Counted from the first letter of the stretch, positions 26,371 through 35,970 are shown. The stretch is DNA of 64,000 nt from Corynebacterium sp. NML98-0116 (GCF_001767255.1 NZ_CP017639.1:62001-126000); one strand, 5' to 3'. A program made the numbers and translations. The notes: generated by a model not told the origin, from the sequence alone.

Positions 26371-26930
26371 CGTTTACTCATCTTCGGTGGGACTTCTAGA
26401 ACCTTACATTTCGATACCCCAACTTCAACGAGTGCCGTACAAAAATGTTGGACTGTCTCAACCTCTAAATCAAGCGCAGCGAAACGAGGATCGTTTTGGA
26501 CTGTCTCTTGTATGTGATCCGCGAGTTCTTTTAGTACCTTGTCGGCGGCGCCCGGGGTTTGTTGCCATTTAGGCTCTGGAGGCATTAGTAAACAGTATTT
26601 TCGCTCCAGCGATTTGATGATTGTTTCAGAATTTGGAACATCATCTAGGACTTTGTCAACTAATTGAAATTCTCGAGCAAAGGTTCTAAAAAGCCGCCTT
26701 TGGTTTATGACGTTCTTAAACGTTAGCTTTTTCTCTAGCTCGGAGGGGAGATTGGTGAGGTCAAACGACCCCGATTCGTCGTTGGCGTCCGAATATAGTT
26801 TGAGCAATTTGTAGATATGAGTTTTCTGAAGCTTTTGAGGCCCTTGGGCGTAGTAATTATTGTCGCCAAAATGCTGTGTCGAATTATTCCCTGAGTTTTT
26901 CGCGCTGATTCTACCATTAGTGCTCAGCAT
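26367..26930 (-). CDS. ABC-three-component effector/CTD-like protein
   Basis: The 187-aa protein begins with a Gly/Asn-rich segment (ISAKNSGNNSTQHFGDNNYY, residues 8-27), the low-complexity linker commonly seen ahead of ABC-3C C-terminal domains. A helical domain of about 140 residues follows. Position (first of three coupled genes, before MC6 and DUF2326 ATPase) supports an ABC-3C role. No nuclease or other toxic domain is visible in it. The effector part may therefore be the upstream membrane protein (26917-27279), which carries a related Asn/Ser/Gly motif. Confidence 0.6.
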   Translation of the reverse strand: MLSTNGRISAKNSGNNSTQHFGDNNYYAQGPQKLQKTHIYKLLKLYSDANDESGSFDLTNLPSELEKKLTFKNVINQRRLFRTFAREFQLVDKVLDDVPNSETIIKSLERKYCLLMPPEPKWQQTPGAADKVLKELADHIQETVQNDPRFAALDLEVETVQHFCTALVEVGVSKCKVLEVPPKMSKR

Positions 26931-27279
26931 GGTTGCCTACGCTCTGGGATGAATTCGCCCCGGAATTTTTCATCTTGATGTCCGAAAACGCTGTGCTATT
27001 ACTGCCTTGTTTGATCTGCTTCTTGAGAGAATTGACTTGGCAAGTGCTGGCAATAGCTAGGGCGGATGCTATACAACTCAGCACAAGGGAGATAGTTTCG
27101 AGCATTGACTTCCATTCTTTAAAGGAGATACCTGTTTCCCTGGCCGTGAAATCGACGGGGGGATGCTCGTATATTACATGCATAGACTTGTGATCGATTC
27201 CATTTTTAGCGAAACAAGATGCGAATGGCCCGGCCAACTGCACGCTCTCAATGACTAATCTAATGGCGGTGTGTAACAT
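26917..27279 (-). CDS. Small membrane protein at the head of the ABC-3C cassette
   Basis: The 120-aa reading has one strong transmembrane helix at about residues 60-83 (ETISLVLSCIASALAIAS), then QVNSLKKQIK and a C-terminal IKMKNSGANSSQSVGNHAEH. That tail resembles the N-terminal linker of the next protein (about 10 of 17 positions identical). It overlaps the 187-aa gene by 14 bases. The start is uncertain: ATG at 27279, or ATG at 27105, which would make it a 62-aa single-span peptide. A membrane-acting effector is a reasonable guess, since many abortive-infection effectors are single-span proteins, but this is inference. Confidence 0.55.
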   Translation of the reverse strand: MLHTAIRLVIESVQLAGPFASCFAKNGIDHKSMHVIYEHPPVDFTARETGISFKEWKSMLETISLVLSCIASALAIASTCQVNSLKKQIKQGSNSTAFSDIKMKNSGANSSQSVGNHAEH

Positions 27280-27309
27280 TCACCACGAATACGTCACCAG
27301 GGAGCCCGC

Positions 27310-30300
27310 ATGTCCACGTTGATCCCCGTTCACGCCTCCAACCACGTGCTTGAAGGTGTCAGTGAGTACCTGGCCACCACATTCTCGCTGGCCAGTCAAG
27401 ACACGTCGGCGGCGCTCAAAGCGTTCCTTGAAGACTCCAAACAAGGCATGTTCCATGGACCATACGTGCGCACACGCTTGCCCTACGCGCGGGCAACAGG
27501 GTGGGAAGGGCTGCTCGGGTGGCTACCGGACTGGTTCAAGCCCTACCACCACCAGGCACAAGCGTTTCGTCGGCTCCGCTCCCTGGATGAAGGCGGGCAG
27601 CGCCGCCCAGAGCCAACACTGGTGATCACGGGTACCGGCTCCGGTAAAACGGAAGCTTTCCTCTACCCCGTGCTGGACCACGCGCGTCGCATGCGCGCGC
27701 AGGGGCAACGCGGCGTGAAAGCGCTGCTGCTCTACCCCATGAACGCGCTGGCGAACGACCAGGCGAATCGTCTTGCAACGCTGCTCACCGAGGAAGCCGC
27801 CCTCGCAGGGGTGACGGCGGGCATTTATACCGGTGAGCAGGCCGGAAGCAACGTGACCAAGGTGTCCAAGAAGTCCCTCATCACGTCGCGCCAACAGATC
27901 CAACAAGACCCGCCGGACATCCTGCTGACGAACTACAAGATGTTGGACCAGCTGCTGCTCCGCCCGGCGGACAGGGAGATCTGGCGCAACTCCGCCACCA
28001 GCCTGCAATACATTGTGCTCGATGAGTTTCACACGTACGACGGCGCCCAAGGCACTGACGTGGCACTCCTGCTGCGCAGGCTTGGTCTGCAGCTGAAGAA
28101 GCATCAACCGGCAGGGTTCCTCTCCCCCGAGGCAGCCGCGCGGCCGCTCGGGCAGGTCACGCCGGTGGCTACCTCCGCGACGCTGGGCGGGGAGGATGAG
28201 GCGCACAAGGTGCTGGGGTTCGCAAAGACGATCTTCGGCGAGACCTTCAACGAGGACGCGCTGGTTGGGGAGACGGTGCTCTCCTACGAGCAGTGGCGCG
28301 ATGAGATCGCGCAGGCCTACGGGCAGGCGCACACGGACGCGTTCGTGCAGGTGGATGCGGATGTGATTCGTGGGATCGTCGAAAAGGTGGCTGCGCGCGT
28401 GGAAGCAGGTGAAGAGTACGCAGCAACCTGCCTGACAGTATTTCGTGGCGAGCTCCTGCACTGCGCAGACAACTTGGATGCCACCACTGCCGCCTTCGCA
28501 GCGCACCCGCTGACCAAGGCGGTGCTGCAGGCCTCCGCGCACGCGATCCCGCTCACCCAGCGCGAAGGCAGCGCGCAGGACACGCTGCCGCACCGGGTAC
28601 TCGACAGCCAAGACCAGTACCTCGTGCGCGCCGTCGGGGAGGATACCGCGGCGGAGTTCACCACCCATGCGCTCACCGTGGTGTCCTACCTGCGCGCGCT
28701 CGCAGGCGACGCCTACGGCTTCGAAGGCAAACGCCTGCCCGGTGTGGAAACGCACCTGTGGGTTCGCGAAGTCTCCCGCGTGGACCGCGCCGTCACCCCA
28801 GTTGAGGACGGTCACATCTTCCGCTGGTCAGACGACGGCGCAGTGGAAGAGACCGGCGACTCCGCCGTGTGGCTGCCCGCCTGCTACTGCCGCAAGTGCG
28901 GGCGCGCAGGGTGGATGACGTCCCTGGAACCAGGCACGGACTCCCCTGTTTTCGACGTGGCCAAGATCCGCGCCGGCTCAATTGAGGATCGCAGCCGGCA
29001 GCGCGCGCTGCTGGACGCCACGAACGAATACCACCAGGCGCAGAAGCGTGGCACCGACTTCACTACTGGCGGCAGCGGCTCGGACGCCCGCGCGTTGCTG
29101 TGGCTGCACACCGGCACCCGCGAGTTGAGCCGCACTCAACCCTCCGAGGAAGCGCTCGCGGACGGACTGTCCGTACCGGTGCTCACCTTCGCAGGGCTTG
29201 AGGCGGACGAGCTCGCGCAGGCGCAAACCTGCCCCTCCTGCGGGGAGGCGGGCTCCATCCGCTACATCGGCTCCGCCGTGGCAACGCTGCTCTCCGTGGG
29301 GCTGTCGAACCTCTTCGGCATGGCGGACCTGGAGAGCCGGGAGAAGAAGACCCTCGTGTTCGCGGACACGGTGCAGGACGCGGCGCACCGCGCCGGGTTC
29401 GTGCAGTCGCGCTCCCACGCCTTCGGCCTGCGTACGTTCATGCACAACGCTGTGGGCGATGAGGTGCTCTCGCTCGCGGACGTGCCACGCCGCATGGTGG
29501 AGGCCGCCGATGCCTCCGGGGAGAAGTATCGTGCGCGCTACGAGCTGCTCCCGGCCGAAATCGCGCACACCCCGAACTTCCGCGCCTTCTGGGACCCGGA
29601 CGCTGACCCGCAAAGCAGGCGTGCCTCCCGCACGAGCGCGCTCGAGCGCATCGCATTCGACGTCGCCCTCGAGTTCGGCCAGCGCGGGGACCTGCCACGC
29701 TCCCTTGCCCAGACGGGCGCGCTGTCCGTGGCGGTGGACGTGCCGGACGCCGTGCTGGAATCCGCAGGCAAAGTGGCCCTGGATGCCGTGGCCAGCCCCA
29801 CCACCGCCATGCAGGACAAGCGCTTACGAATGCAGTGGCTGCGCGGACTGCTCGAGCAAGTCCGGGAACGCGGCGCCATCAACCACCCGTGGCTCAAGCA
29901 GTACCTCACCAATGACGGCAACGCCTGGTTCGTCAACAACCGCAACGCCAAGTCCCGCGGCGTGCCCTCCTTCCCACGCGGCGGCGCGCCCGAGTTCCCC
30001 CGCTCCGGGAAGAAGATCGACGACAAAGACCGCGGCATCACCCCACTCGGCAGCCCGCGCGGGCGCTACGCACAGTGGACGGAGAAGGTCCTGGGCATTA
30101 CGCCTCACGACGCCGCCACCGTCCTGACCACGCTCTTCCACGAGCTGGCCAACCGCGACGTGCTCACCGCCATCCAAACCCAAAGCGGCGGCATCATGTA
30201 CGCGCTTGAGCCCGAGCAAATCATCCTCACGCAGGAAGCGCAGCCGCACGTGCTGGAGTGCAACGTGTGCAACGCGCACATGGCGCTCGCCGCGACCACC

Positions 30301-33300
30301 CGCACGCTGCTCACCGGCATGGCGTGCACCACCCAAGGCTGCCCCGGCACCTTCGAGCAAAGCGCGGTGCCAGCCAACTACTACCGCACCCTGTACACCT
30401 CCAAGCAGGTGCGCTCCGTCGTCGCCGCTGAGCACACGGGCCTCATCCCCAAAGACGAGCGCCTTGCCCTCGAGCGCATCTTCCGCGGGGACCTCGCCAG
30501 CGGCACCCCGGCCCCGGATGCCCCGAACGTCCTGGTTGCCACCCCGACGCTCGAGATGGGTATCGATATTGGTGACCTGTCCACCGTCATGCTCTCCTCC
30601 CTGCCGAACAGCGTGGCCAACTACGTGCAGCGCGTTGGCCGCGCCGGGCGCCTGACCGGCAACTCGCTGGTGCTTGCCTTCGTCCGCGGGCGTGGCGCGT
30701 CGCTGCCGAAGCTGAACCAGCCGCTCTCCGTCATCGCGGGCAGCGTCGAACCGCCCGCCGCGTTCCTGTCGGCCACGGAGATCCTGCACCGGCAGATCAC
30801 CGCCTACGTCATCGACTCCATCGATTTCGACGTCCTCGGCATCCAACTGCGCCAGGCCACCTCGGTGTTCTCACCGAAGGCACGCCCCGCCCCGCTTGTT
30901 GATGTCCTCGTGGAACACCAGCACGACGCCCACGAGAGCAACGCGTGGGTGGATGAGTTTTTGGGCACGCTGGACGCGGAGCACGTCGATAAGGAAACCC
31001 TCGAGCACGCCCGCGAGTGGGCGCTCGGTGGCGGGCCTGACTCCATGGCGGGGGACTTGAAGCGCGCGCAACAACGCTGGGAACAGCACGTGCGTGTCTA
31101 CCAGGAGCGCGAGCGCGTCCTCGATGCCCGCTGGAAAGAACTCGAGAAGCTCAATGCCTCCAACCAGGACGAACGCCACAAGGATGAGGACCTTGAGCGC
31201 GAACTGCGCGCCGTGAAGTCCGCCCTGCGCCGCGTGCGACGCGACCTGAAGGAGCTCGCACTCGACGAGCACTGGGTCTCCGCCATGGAGCGCTACGGGC
31301 TGCTGCCCAACTTCGCCCTCCTTGACGATTCTGTGGAACTGTCCGTCTCCGTGAGCACGCTGAACCCCTCCACCCTCGAGCTGGAGCCCGAACCCTTCGA
31401 GCTCACCCGCGGCGTGGCCTCCGCCCTGCAGGAATTCGCTCCCGGCGCGACGTTCTACGCCCGGGGTATCGCTGCGAGGATCGACTCCGTCGAGCTAGGC
31501 GACGACGCCTCCGATGTCACCGCGTGGCGCCTGTGCCCCGCGTGCTCCTATGCCGAGCCTGCGGACGCGCGCGAGCCCGGCGCGTGCCCGGTGTGTCACT
31601 CGGCGGCGTTTGCGGATAATGGCCAGTGCATTGATGCGGTGCACCTGCGGAAGGTGTCCGCCTCTGTGGACCGCAGCCAGGCCACGATTGACGGGCGCAG
31701 TGAGCACCGCGTGAGTACCTGGTTCCATTCGACGATGAGCTTCTCCGTGCCCGAGCACGGTCAGGGTGGGGCGTGGTACCTTTCCGGCGGTTTCGGTGCC
31801 GAATACTTGCGTGTGGTGGACCTGAGCTGGTTCAACCTGGGCAACGGGCACGCCGTGCCGCGTATGTTTGCTGGCCGGGAGATCCAGGCGCCGCTGTTTA
31901 CGGTGTGTAAGCACTGTGGTCACTTGGATTCGGCGCGTGGGGAGAACTCGAAGTGGGACCACAGGCCGTGGTGCCCGCAGCGCAACGAGCTCAACGAGGA
32001 CGTCATGAGCGTGGCGCTCGCCCGCACGCTTCGCACCCAGGGCGTGCTGCTGCACATCCCGGAGCGCTTCAGCGCGGGCGATAACACCACGATCCCGTCG
32101 CTGGCGGCGGCGATCCGCCTCGGCTTTAAGGAGGTACTCGGCGGCGATCCGGACCACCTGAACGTCACCCCGGTGAAGGTGCCGAAGGAAAGCGGCGGCG
32201 CAGTCGAAGCGCTGATGCTGCACGATAACGTGCCAGGCGGCACCGGCTACCTCTCCCAGTTCGCGGACCCGGAATCGGTGCGCAACCTGCTGCTGCGCGC
32301 GTACGAGCGCGTCGTGTCCTGCACCTGCGCGGCCGATGATCGTCTGGCCTGCCCGCAGTGCCTGCTGCCGTACGCGCGCCCGCAGCAAATCGAGGTCACC
32401 TCGCGCGCCGCCGCACAGCGTGCGCTGCTGTCCATCCTCGCCGACCAGGACCATCCCGACCCGGCAACGGACCCGGCCTCAGTCACCTGGGACCCACAGC
32501 GCGAAGCCCCCACGATCGACCAGGGCAGCCAGCTGGAAATCCGCTTCCGCGAGACCCTGCGCCAGGCGCTCGAGGACCGCAACGCGGAGATCACCCAGCG
32601 GCCCACCGCCACCAGTATGGAGTGGCACATCCGCTTCCCCTCCGGGGAGCAGTGGGTGATGAACGAGCAGGAGGACTTCGGCTATACCCGGCCGGACTTC
32701 CTCTTCCGCCACCGCAGCAACCGCCAGGTGCGCAGCGTCGCCCTCTTTACCGACGGCTACGCCTACCACGCCTCCCCCGACGTGTTCCGCTTCGCCAGCG
32801 ACATGGACAAACGCGCCCGCCTCGCCACCGAGCGTTACCTGCCGTGGACCATCACCCACCAGGACCTCAACTGGTTCGACGCCGAAACCAAAGGCACCGC
32901 GGAACCACCCGCCTGGCGCGACCCCCGCGGTATGGCCCAAGGCGGCGCCTTGCCGGCCCTGGACTCCCAGGCCATGGAGACAATCGTGTCCTCCCCACTT
33001 ACCCAGCTGCTGCACTACCTGGGCAACCCACGCGATAAAGCGTTCGCCTCCTACGGGGAAGGCCTTACCGTGCTGCTCTTGGCCAGGATGTTTAGCGCGG
33101 GTAGCGCCCCTGACGGGAGTGTGTTGCGCTACCTCAACGACATTGAGCTCACCTTCGAGCAAATCGGCAACCGGCTGCTGCCCACCACGCTTAACATCGA
33201 CGTGACCGGCCACAGCCTCCCCACCGAACTCTGGAACGACTACCTGCGCTTTTCCAACCTTCTCTACCTTTCCGACGAGCCCGTCACCGTCACCACCAGC

Positions 33301-33678
33301 GAATCCACCAGCGCCAGCGTGCCCGCTGTGCCCGCCGGGCCCACTGTGCCTTCGGGGCCGGAGGTGGGCGTCGACAAGCCTGTTGCTGACGAGGTCGCAC
33401 CTGAGTGGGTCGAAGCCATCGAAGAATTCGAAGGCGAAGGTGCCGTCACCGAAGCCCTGCAGAAACTCGCCGCCGCCGGTGCCTCCACCAACATCCTGGT
33501 CGGCGAGGAACTCGAAGGCCTCATGACTGTGGTGCAATGGCCCGAGCGCCACGTCGTTGTCCTGTACGACGCCGCCGACGCCGAATCCCCCGCCGAAGCC
33601 GCCCTCCGGCGCGCCGGGTGGACCGTGCTCACCCCAGAAACCATCACTGACGACGCAATGAGAAAGGTCATGCCATGA
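27310..33678 (+). CDS. 2122-aa DEAD/DEAH helicase with DUF1998 region and C-terminal nuclease-like domain
   Basis: SF2 helicase motifs: TGTGSGKT at about 107-114, LYPMNALANDQ at 141, DEFHTYDGAQGTD at about 238, ATPTLEMGIDIGD at 1077 and QRVGRAGRL at about 1106. Cys pairs occur near 524, 640, 983, 1408/1426 and 1533. The DUF1998/MZB signature is DNVPGGTGYL at 1638 with CTCAADDRLACPQC at about 1670. Near 1792-1832, TRPDFLFRH and VALFTDGYAYH recall Vsr/DUF559-type PD-(D/E)XK nucleases. It thus combines what DISARM splits into DrmA (helicase) and DrmB (DUF1998); it also resembles Druantia DruE in size. The ribosome-binding site AGGGAG precedes the ATG. It starts 31 bases from the divergent ABC-3C cassette and is coupled to the next gene by ATGA. 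Confidence 0.8.
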   Translation: MSTLIPVHASNHVLEGVSEYLATTFSLASQDTSAALKAFLEDSKQGMFHGPYVRTRLPYARATGWEGLLGWLPDWFKPYHHQAQAFRRLRSLDEGGQRRPEPTLVITGTGSGKTEAFLYPVLDHARRMRAQGQRGVKALLLYPMNALANDQANRLATLLTEEAALAGVTAGIYTGEQAGSNVTKVSKKSLITSRQQIQQDPPDILLTNYKMLDQLLLRPADREIWRNSATSLQYIVLDEFHTYDGAQGTDVALLLRRLGLQLKKHQPAGFLSPEAAARPLGQVTPVATSATLGGEDEAHKVLGFAKTIFGETFNEDALVGETVLSYEQWRDEIAQAYGQAHTDAFVQVDADVIRGIVEKVAARVEAGEEYAATCLTVFRGELLHCADNLDATTAAFAAHPLTKAVLQASAHAIPLTQREGSAQDTLPHRVLDSQDQYLVRAVGEDTAAEFTTHALTVVSYLRALAGDAYGFEGKRLPGVETHLWVREVSRVDRAVTPVEDGHIFRWSDDGAVEETGDSAVWLPACYCRKCGRAGWMTSLEPGTDSPVFDVAKIRAGSIEDRSRQRALLDATNEYHQAQKRGTDFTTGGSGSDARALLWLHTGTRELSRTQPSEEALADGLSVPVLTFAGLEADELAQAQTCPSCGEAGSIRYIGSAVATLLSVGLSNLFGMADLESREKKTLVFADTVQDAAHRAGFVQSRSHAFGLRTFMHNAVGDEVLSLADVPRRMVEAADASGEKYRARYELLPAEIAHTPNFRAFWDPDADPQSRRASRTSALERIAFDVALEFGQRGDLPRSLAQTGALSVAVDVPDAVLESAGKVALDAVASPTTAMQDKRLRMQWLRGLLEQVRERGAINHPWLKQYLTNDGNAWFVNNRNAKSRGVPSFPRGGAPEFPRSGKKIDDKDRGITPLGSPRGRYAQWTEKVLGITPHDAATVLTTLFHELANRDVLTAIQTQSGGIMYALEPEQIILTQEAQPHVLECNVCNAHMALAATTRTLLTGMACTTQGCPGTFEQSAVPANYYRTLYTSKQVRSVVAAEHTGLIPKDERLALERIFRGDLASGTPAPDAPNVLVATPTLEMGIDIGDLSTVMLSSLPNSVANYVQRVGRAGRLTGNSLVLAFVRGRGASLPKLNQPLSVIAGSVEPPAAFLSATEILHRQITAYVIDSIDFDVLGIQLRQATSVFSPKARPAPLVDVLVEHQHDAHESNAWVDEFLGTLDAEHVDKETLEHAREWALGGGPDSMAGDLKRAQQRWEQHVRVYQERERVLDARWKELEKLNASNQDERHKDEDLERELRAVKSALRRVRRDLKELALDEHWVSAMERYGLLPNFALLDDSVELSVSVSTLNPSTLELEPEPFELTRGVASALQEFAPGATFYARGIAARIDSVELGDDASDVTAWRLCPACSYAEPADAREPGACPVCHSAAFADNGQCIDAVHLRKVSASVDRSQATIDGRSEHRVSTWFHSTMSFSVPEHGQGGAWYLSGGFGAEYLRVVDLSWFNLGNGHAVPRMFAGREIQAPLFTVCKHCGHLDSARGENSKWDHRPWCPQRNELNEDVMSVALARTLRTQGVLLHIPERFSAGDNTTIPSLAAAIRLGFKEVLGGDPDHLNVTPVKVPKESGGAVEALMLHDNVPGGTGYLSQFADPESVRNLLLRAYERVVSCTCAADDRLACPQCLLPYARPQQIEVTSRAAAQRALLSILADQDHPDPATDPASVTWDPQREAPTIDQGSQLEIRFRETLRQALEDRNAEITQRPTATSMEWHIRFPSGEQWVMNEQEDFGYTRPDFLFRHRSNRQVRSVALFTDGYAYHASPDVFRFASDMDKRARLATERYLPWTITHQDLNWFDAETKGTAEPPAWRDPRGMAQGGALPALDSQAMETIVSSPLTQLLHYLGNPRDKAFASYGEGLTVLLLARMFSAGSAPDGSVLRYLNDIELTFEQIGNRLLPTTLNIDVTGHSLPTELWNDYLRFSNLLYLSDEPVTVTTSESTSASVPAVPAGPTVPSGPEVGVDKPVADEVAPEWVEAIEEFEGEGAVTEALQKLAAAGASTNILVGEELEGLMTVVQWPERHVVVLYDAADAESPAEAALRRAGWTVLTPETITDDAMRKVMP

Positions 33679-35927
33679 GCATCCCCGTCACCATCAGCTA
33701 CTACGAAAAGCTCAACGTCGACGGCAGCCTCAAGTCCCAAGTGTTCGACTTCGGACAGAAGCTCATGAAGGACCCCACCAACCCGTCGCTCAACATCAAG
33801 ACGATCAACAACGCGGTGGACAAGCGCGTGCGCACCGGGCGCATCAACAAACAGTTCCGCGCCGTCCTCTTCGAGCTTCGCGACGCCACCACCCACCACT
33901 TCGTCCTCGTCGACGTCGACTCCCACGATGAAGGCATCTCAAAAGCCCGCCGCCTCGACCCGGCCAAACTGCGCCTGGACGTCAACCCCATCAACGGCAT
34001 CACCACGCTCATCCAAGAGACGGGGCCGGCGTTGGATGCTGCAGTACCTGCTGCTCCTGCCGCAGCCCCTTCGGCTCCGCCGACCGCGACCTCCCGCCCC
34101 GCCGACGCCCTCACTGCCCATGGCTACACCCCGGACTCCCTCTACACCGACCTCGGCATTGATCCCCACTTCACCCAACAAGTCCTCGACTTGGCCACCG
34201 ACGCCGACCTCGACCCGCTCCTCGCCACCCGCCCTGCCTGGGAAAACGAGGCCATGACCGGCCTGCTCGCCGGGTTCAGCGTCGACGAAGTCCGCGACCA
34301 ACTCGACCTCTACGTCACCTCCCCAGCCGACGCCCCCGACCCCACCGACGATTCCCGCGTCATCGCCGGCCTCAAACAAACCGCCGCCGCCCTCGAGTTC
34401 GCCTACATCGGCGACGGCGACACCGACGCCCTACGCAACGTCATCGAAACCGGCGACTTCGACAAGTGGCGCACCTTCATCCACCCCGAACAGCGCCGCA
34501 TGGCCAAAGGCGACTACAAAGGCTCCGCCCGCGTCTTCGGCGGCGCCGGCACCGGCAAAACCGTCGTCGCGCTGCACCGCGCCAACAACCTCATCACCAC
34601 CCGCCCACAGGCCCGCATCCTCCTCACCACCTACACGCGCGGCCTCGCCGACGGCCTCAAATCCCAAATGACCATCCTCAACCCCACCTTCCCCGAAGCC
34701 ACCTCACCAGGCGCGCCGGGCCTCTACATCGAGAACATCGACGCCATCGTGCGCAAAATTCTTCTCGACGCCACCACCGCCGAAATCGAACACGCCACCC
34801 GCAGCGTTCTCGGCGTCGCCGCGAAAGCCGTCAAACCCTACACCGACGCCCAGGCCCAAAGCGTGTGGGACAGCGTCCTGTTCGACGCCGACGACGCCCT
34901 CCCCACCGAGATCGCGAACCAGACCTTCCTCGCCGCGGAGTACGAAACCATCGTGCTTGCCCACGGCATCACCACCCAGGCCGAATACCTCCGCGTCGCC
35001 CGCACCGGCCGCGGTACCCCGCTGAACCGTAAGCAGCGCAAGCTAGTCTGGCCGCTGCTCGAGTCCGTCCTGCAAACCCAAGCTATCGACGGCAAACTCC
35101 TCTGGCCCACCATGTCCGCCATCGGCGCCGCCGTCCTCACCGTGCGCGGCCCAATCTTCGACCACGTCGTCGTCGACGAGGCTCAGGACTTCAACGCCGG
35201 ACACTGGCACTTCCTGCGCGCCAGCGTCGCCCCCGGCCCCAACGACATCTTCCTCGCCGAGGACTCCCACCAGCGCATTTACGGCCAGCCGCTCGTGCTC
35301 AGCCGCTTCGGCATCTCCACTCGCGGCCGCGCTTCTCGACGCCTCACCCTCAACTACCGCACCACCCGCGAAAACCTCGACTACGCCCTCCGCATCCTCG
35401 ACGGCTCCGAGAACGCCTACATCGACGGCGAAGGCGAAACCGACAACACCTTCGGCTACCGCTCCGCACGCTCCGGCCCCGAACCGACGCTCGTGCGCTG
35501 CACCGACCCCACCGAGGAATTCGACGCCGCCGCCCACTTCATCGGCACCTGGTTAGAGGAGGACCCCAACGCCCGCATCGGCGTCATGTGCCGCACACGC
35601 GGCCAGATTCCCCGCATCCTCTCCGGACTTCGCGACCACGGCATCGAAGCCATCCAAACCAAAAACGCCGACACCGCCGCCCACGAACAGGTCTCCGTCA
35701 TGACCATGCACGGCGCCAAAGGCATGGAGTTCACCCACGTCGTCCTGATGGGCGTCGGCCGCAACATCCTCCCCCAGCGCTTCCGCCTCCGCGGACTCGC
35801 CGAAGCCGAAGTGGCACACGCCCTCCAGCAGGAGCGCTCCCTCCTCTACGTCGCTGCCTCCCGCGCCCGCGACGCTCTCCTCGTCACCACCCACGGCGAA
35901 CCCTCCGACCTCCTCCCGGAGGTGTAG
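33675..35927 (+). CDS. UvrD/Rep-type SF1 helicase with RelE/ParE-like N-terminal domain
   Basis: The 750-aa protein overlaps the previous gene by four bases. Residues 1-115 (ISYYEKLNVDGSLKSQVFDF, RINKQFRAVLFEL, HFVLVDVDSHDEGI) have the strand-helix pattern of RelE/ParE-fold proteins. SF1 helicase motifs follow: Walker A GGAGTGKTVVALHRA near 288, Walker B VVVDEAQDFNAGHW near 498, motif V MTMHGAKGMEFTHVVLMG near 675 and motif VI LLYVAASRARDALL near 722. No separate nuclease domain is visible. It occupies the last position of the operon, where DISARM would carry the phospholipase-D protein DrmC, which is absent. It could unwind or process foreign DNA with the 2122-aa helicase. Confidence 0.8.
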   Translation: MSIPVTISYYEKLNVDGSLKSQVFDFGQKLMKDPTNPSLNIKTINNAVDKRVRTGRINKQFRAVLFELRDATTHHFVLVDVDSHDEGISKARRLDPAKLRLDVNPINGITTLIQETGPALDAAVPAAPAAAPSAPPTATSRPADALTAHGYTPDSLYTDLGIDPHFTQQVLDLATDADLDPLLATRPAWENEAMTGLLAGFSVDEVRDQLDLYVTSPADAPDPTDDSRVIAGLKQTAAALEFAYIGDGDTDALRNVIETGDFDKWRTFIHPEQRRMAKGDYKGSARVFGGAGTGKTVVALHRANNLITTRPQARILLTTYTRGLADGLKSQMTILNPTFPEATSPGAPGLYIENIDAIVRKILLDATTAEIEHATRSVLGVAAKAVKPYTDAQAQSVWDSVLFDADDALPTEIANQTFLAAEYETIVLAHGITTQAEYLRVARTGRGTPLNRKQRKLVWPLLESVLQTQAIDGKLLWPTMSAIGAAVLTVRGPIFDHVVVDEAQDFNAGHWHFLRASVAPGPNDIFLAEDSHQRIYGQPLVLSRFGISTRGRASRRLTLNYRTTRENLDYALRILDGSENAYIDGEGETDNTFGYRSARSGPEPTLVRCTDPTEEFDAAAHFIGTWLEEDPNARIGVMCRTRGQIPRILSGLRDHGIEAIQTKNADTAAHEQVSVMTMHGAKGMEFTHVVLMGVGRNILPQRFRLRGLAEAEVAHALQQERSLLYVAASRARDALLVTTHGEPSDLLPEV

Positions 35928-35970
35928 AAGTCGGCTGTAATTCCCGGGCGGCTTCGGATTACTCCCACCC

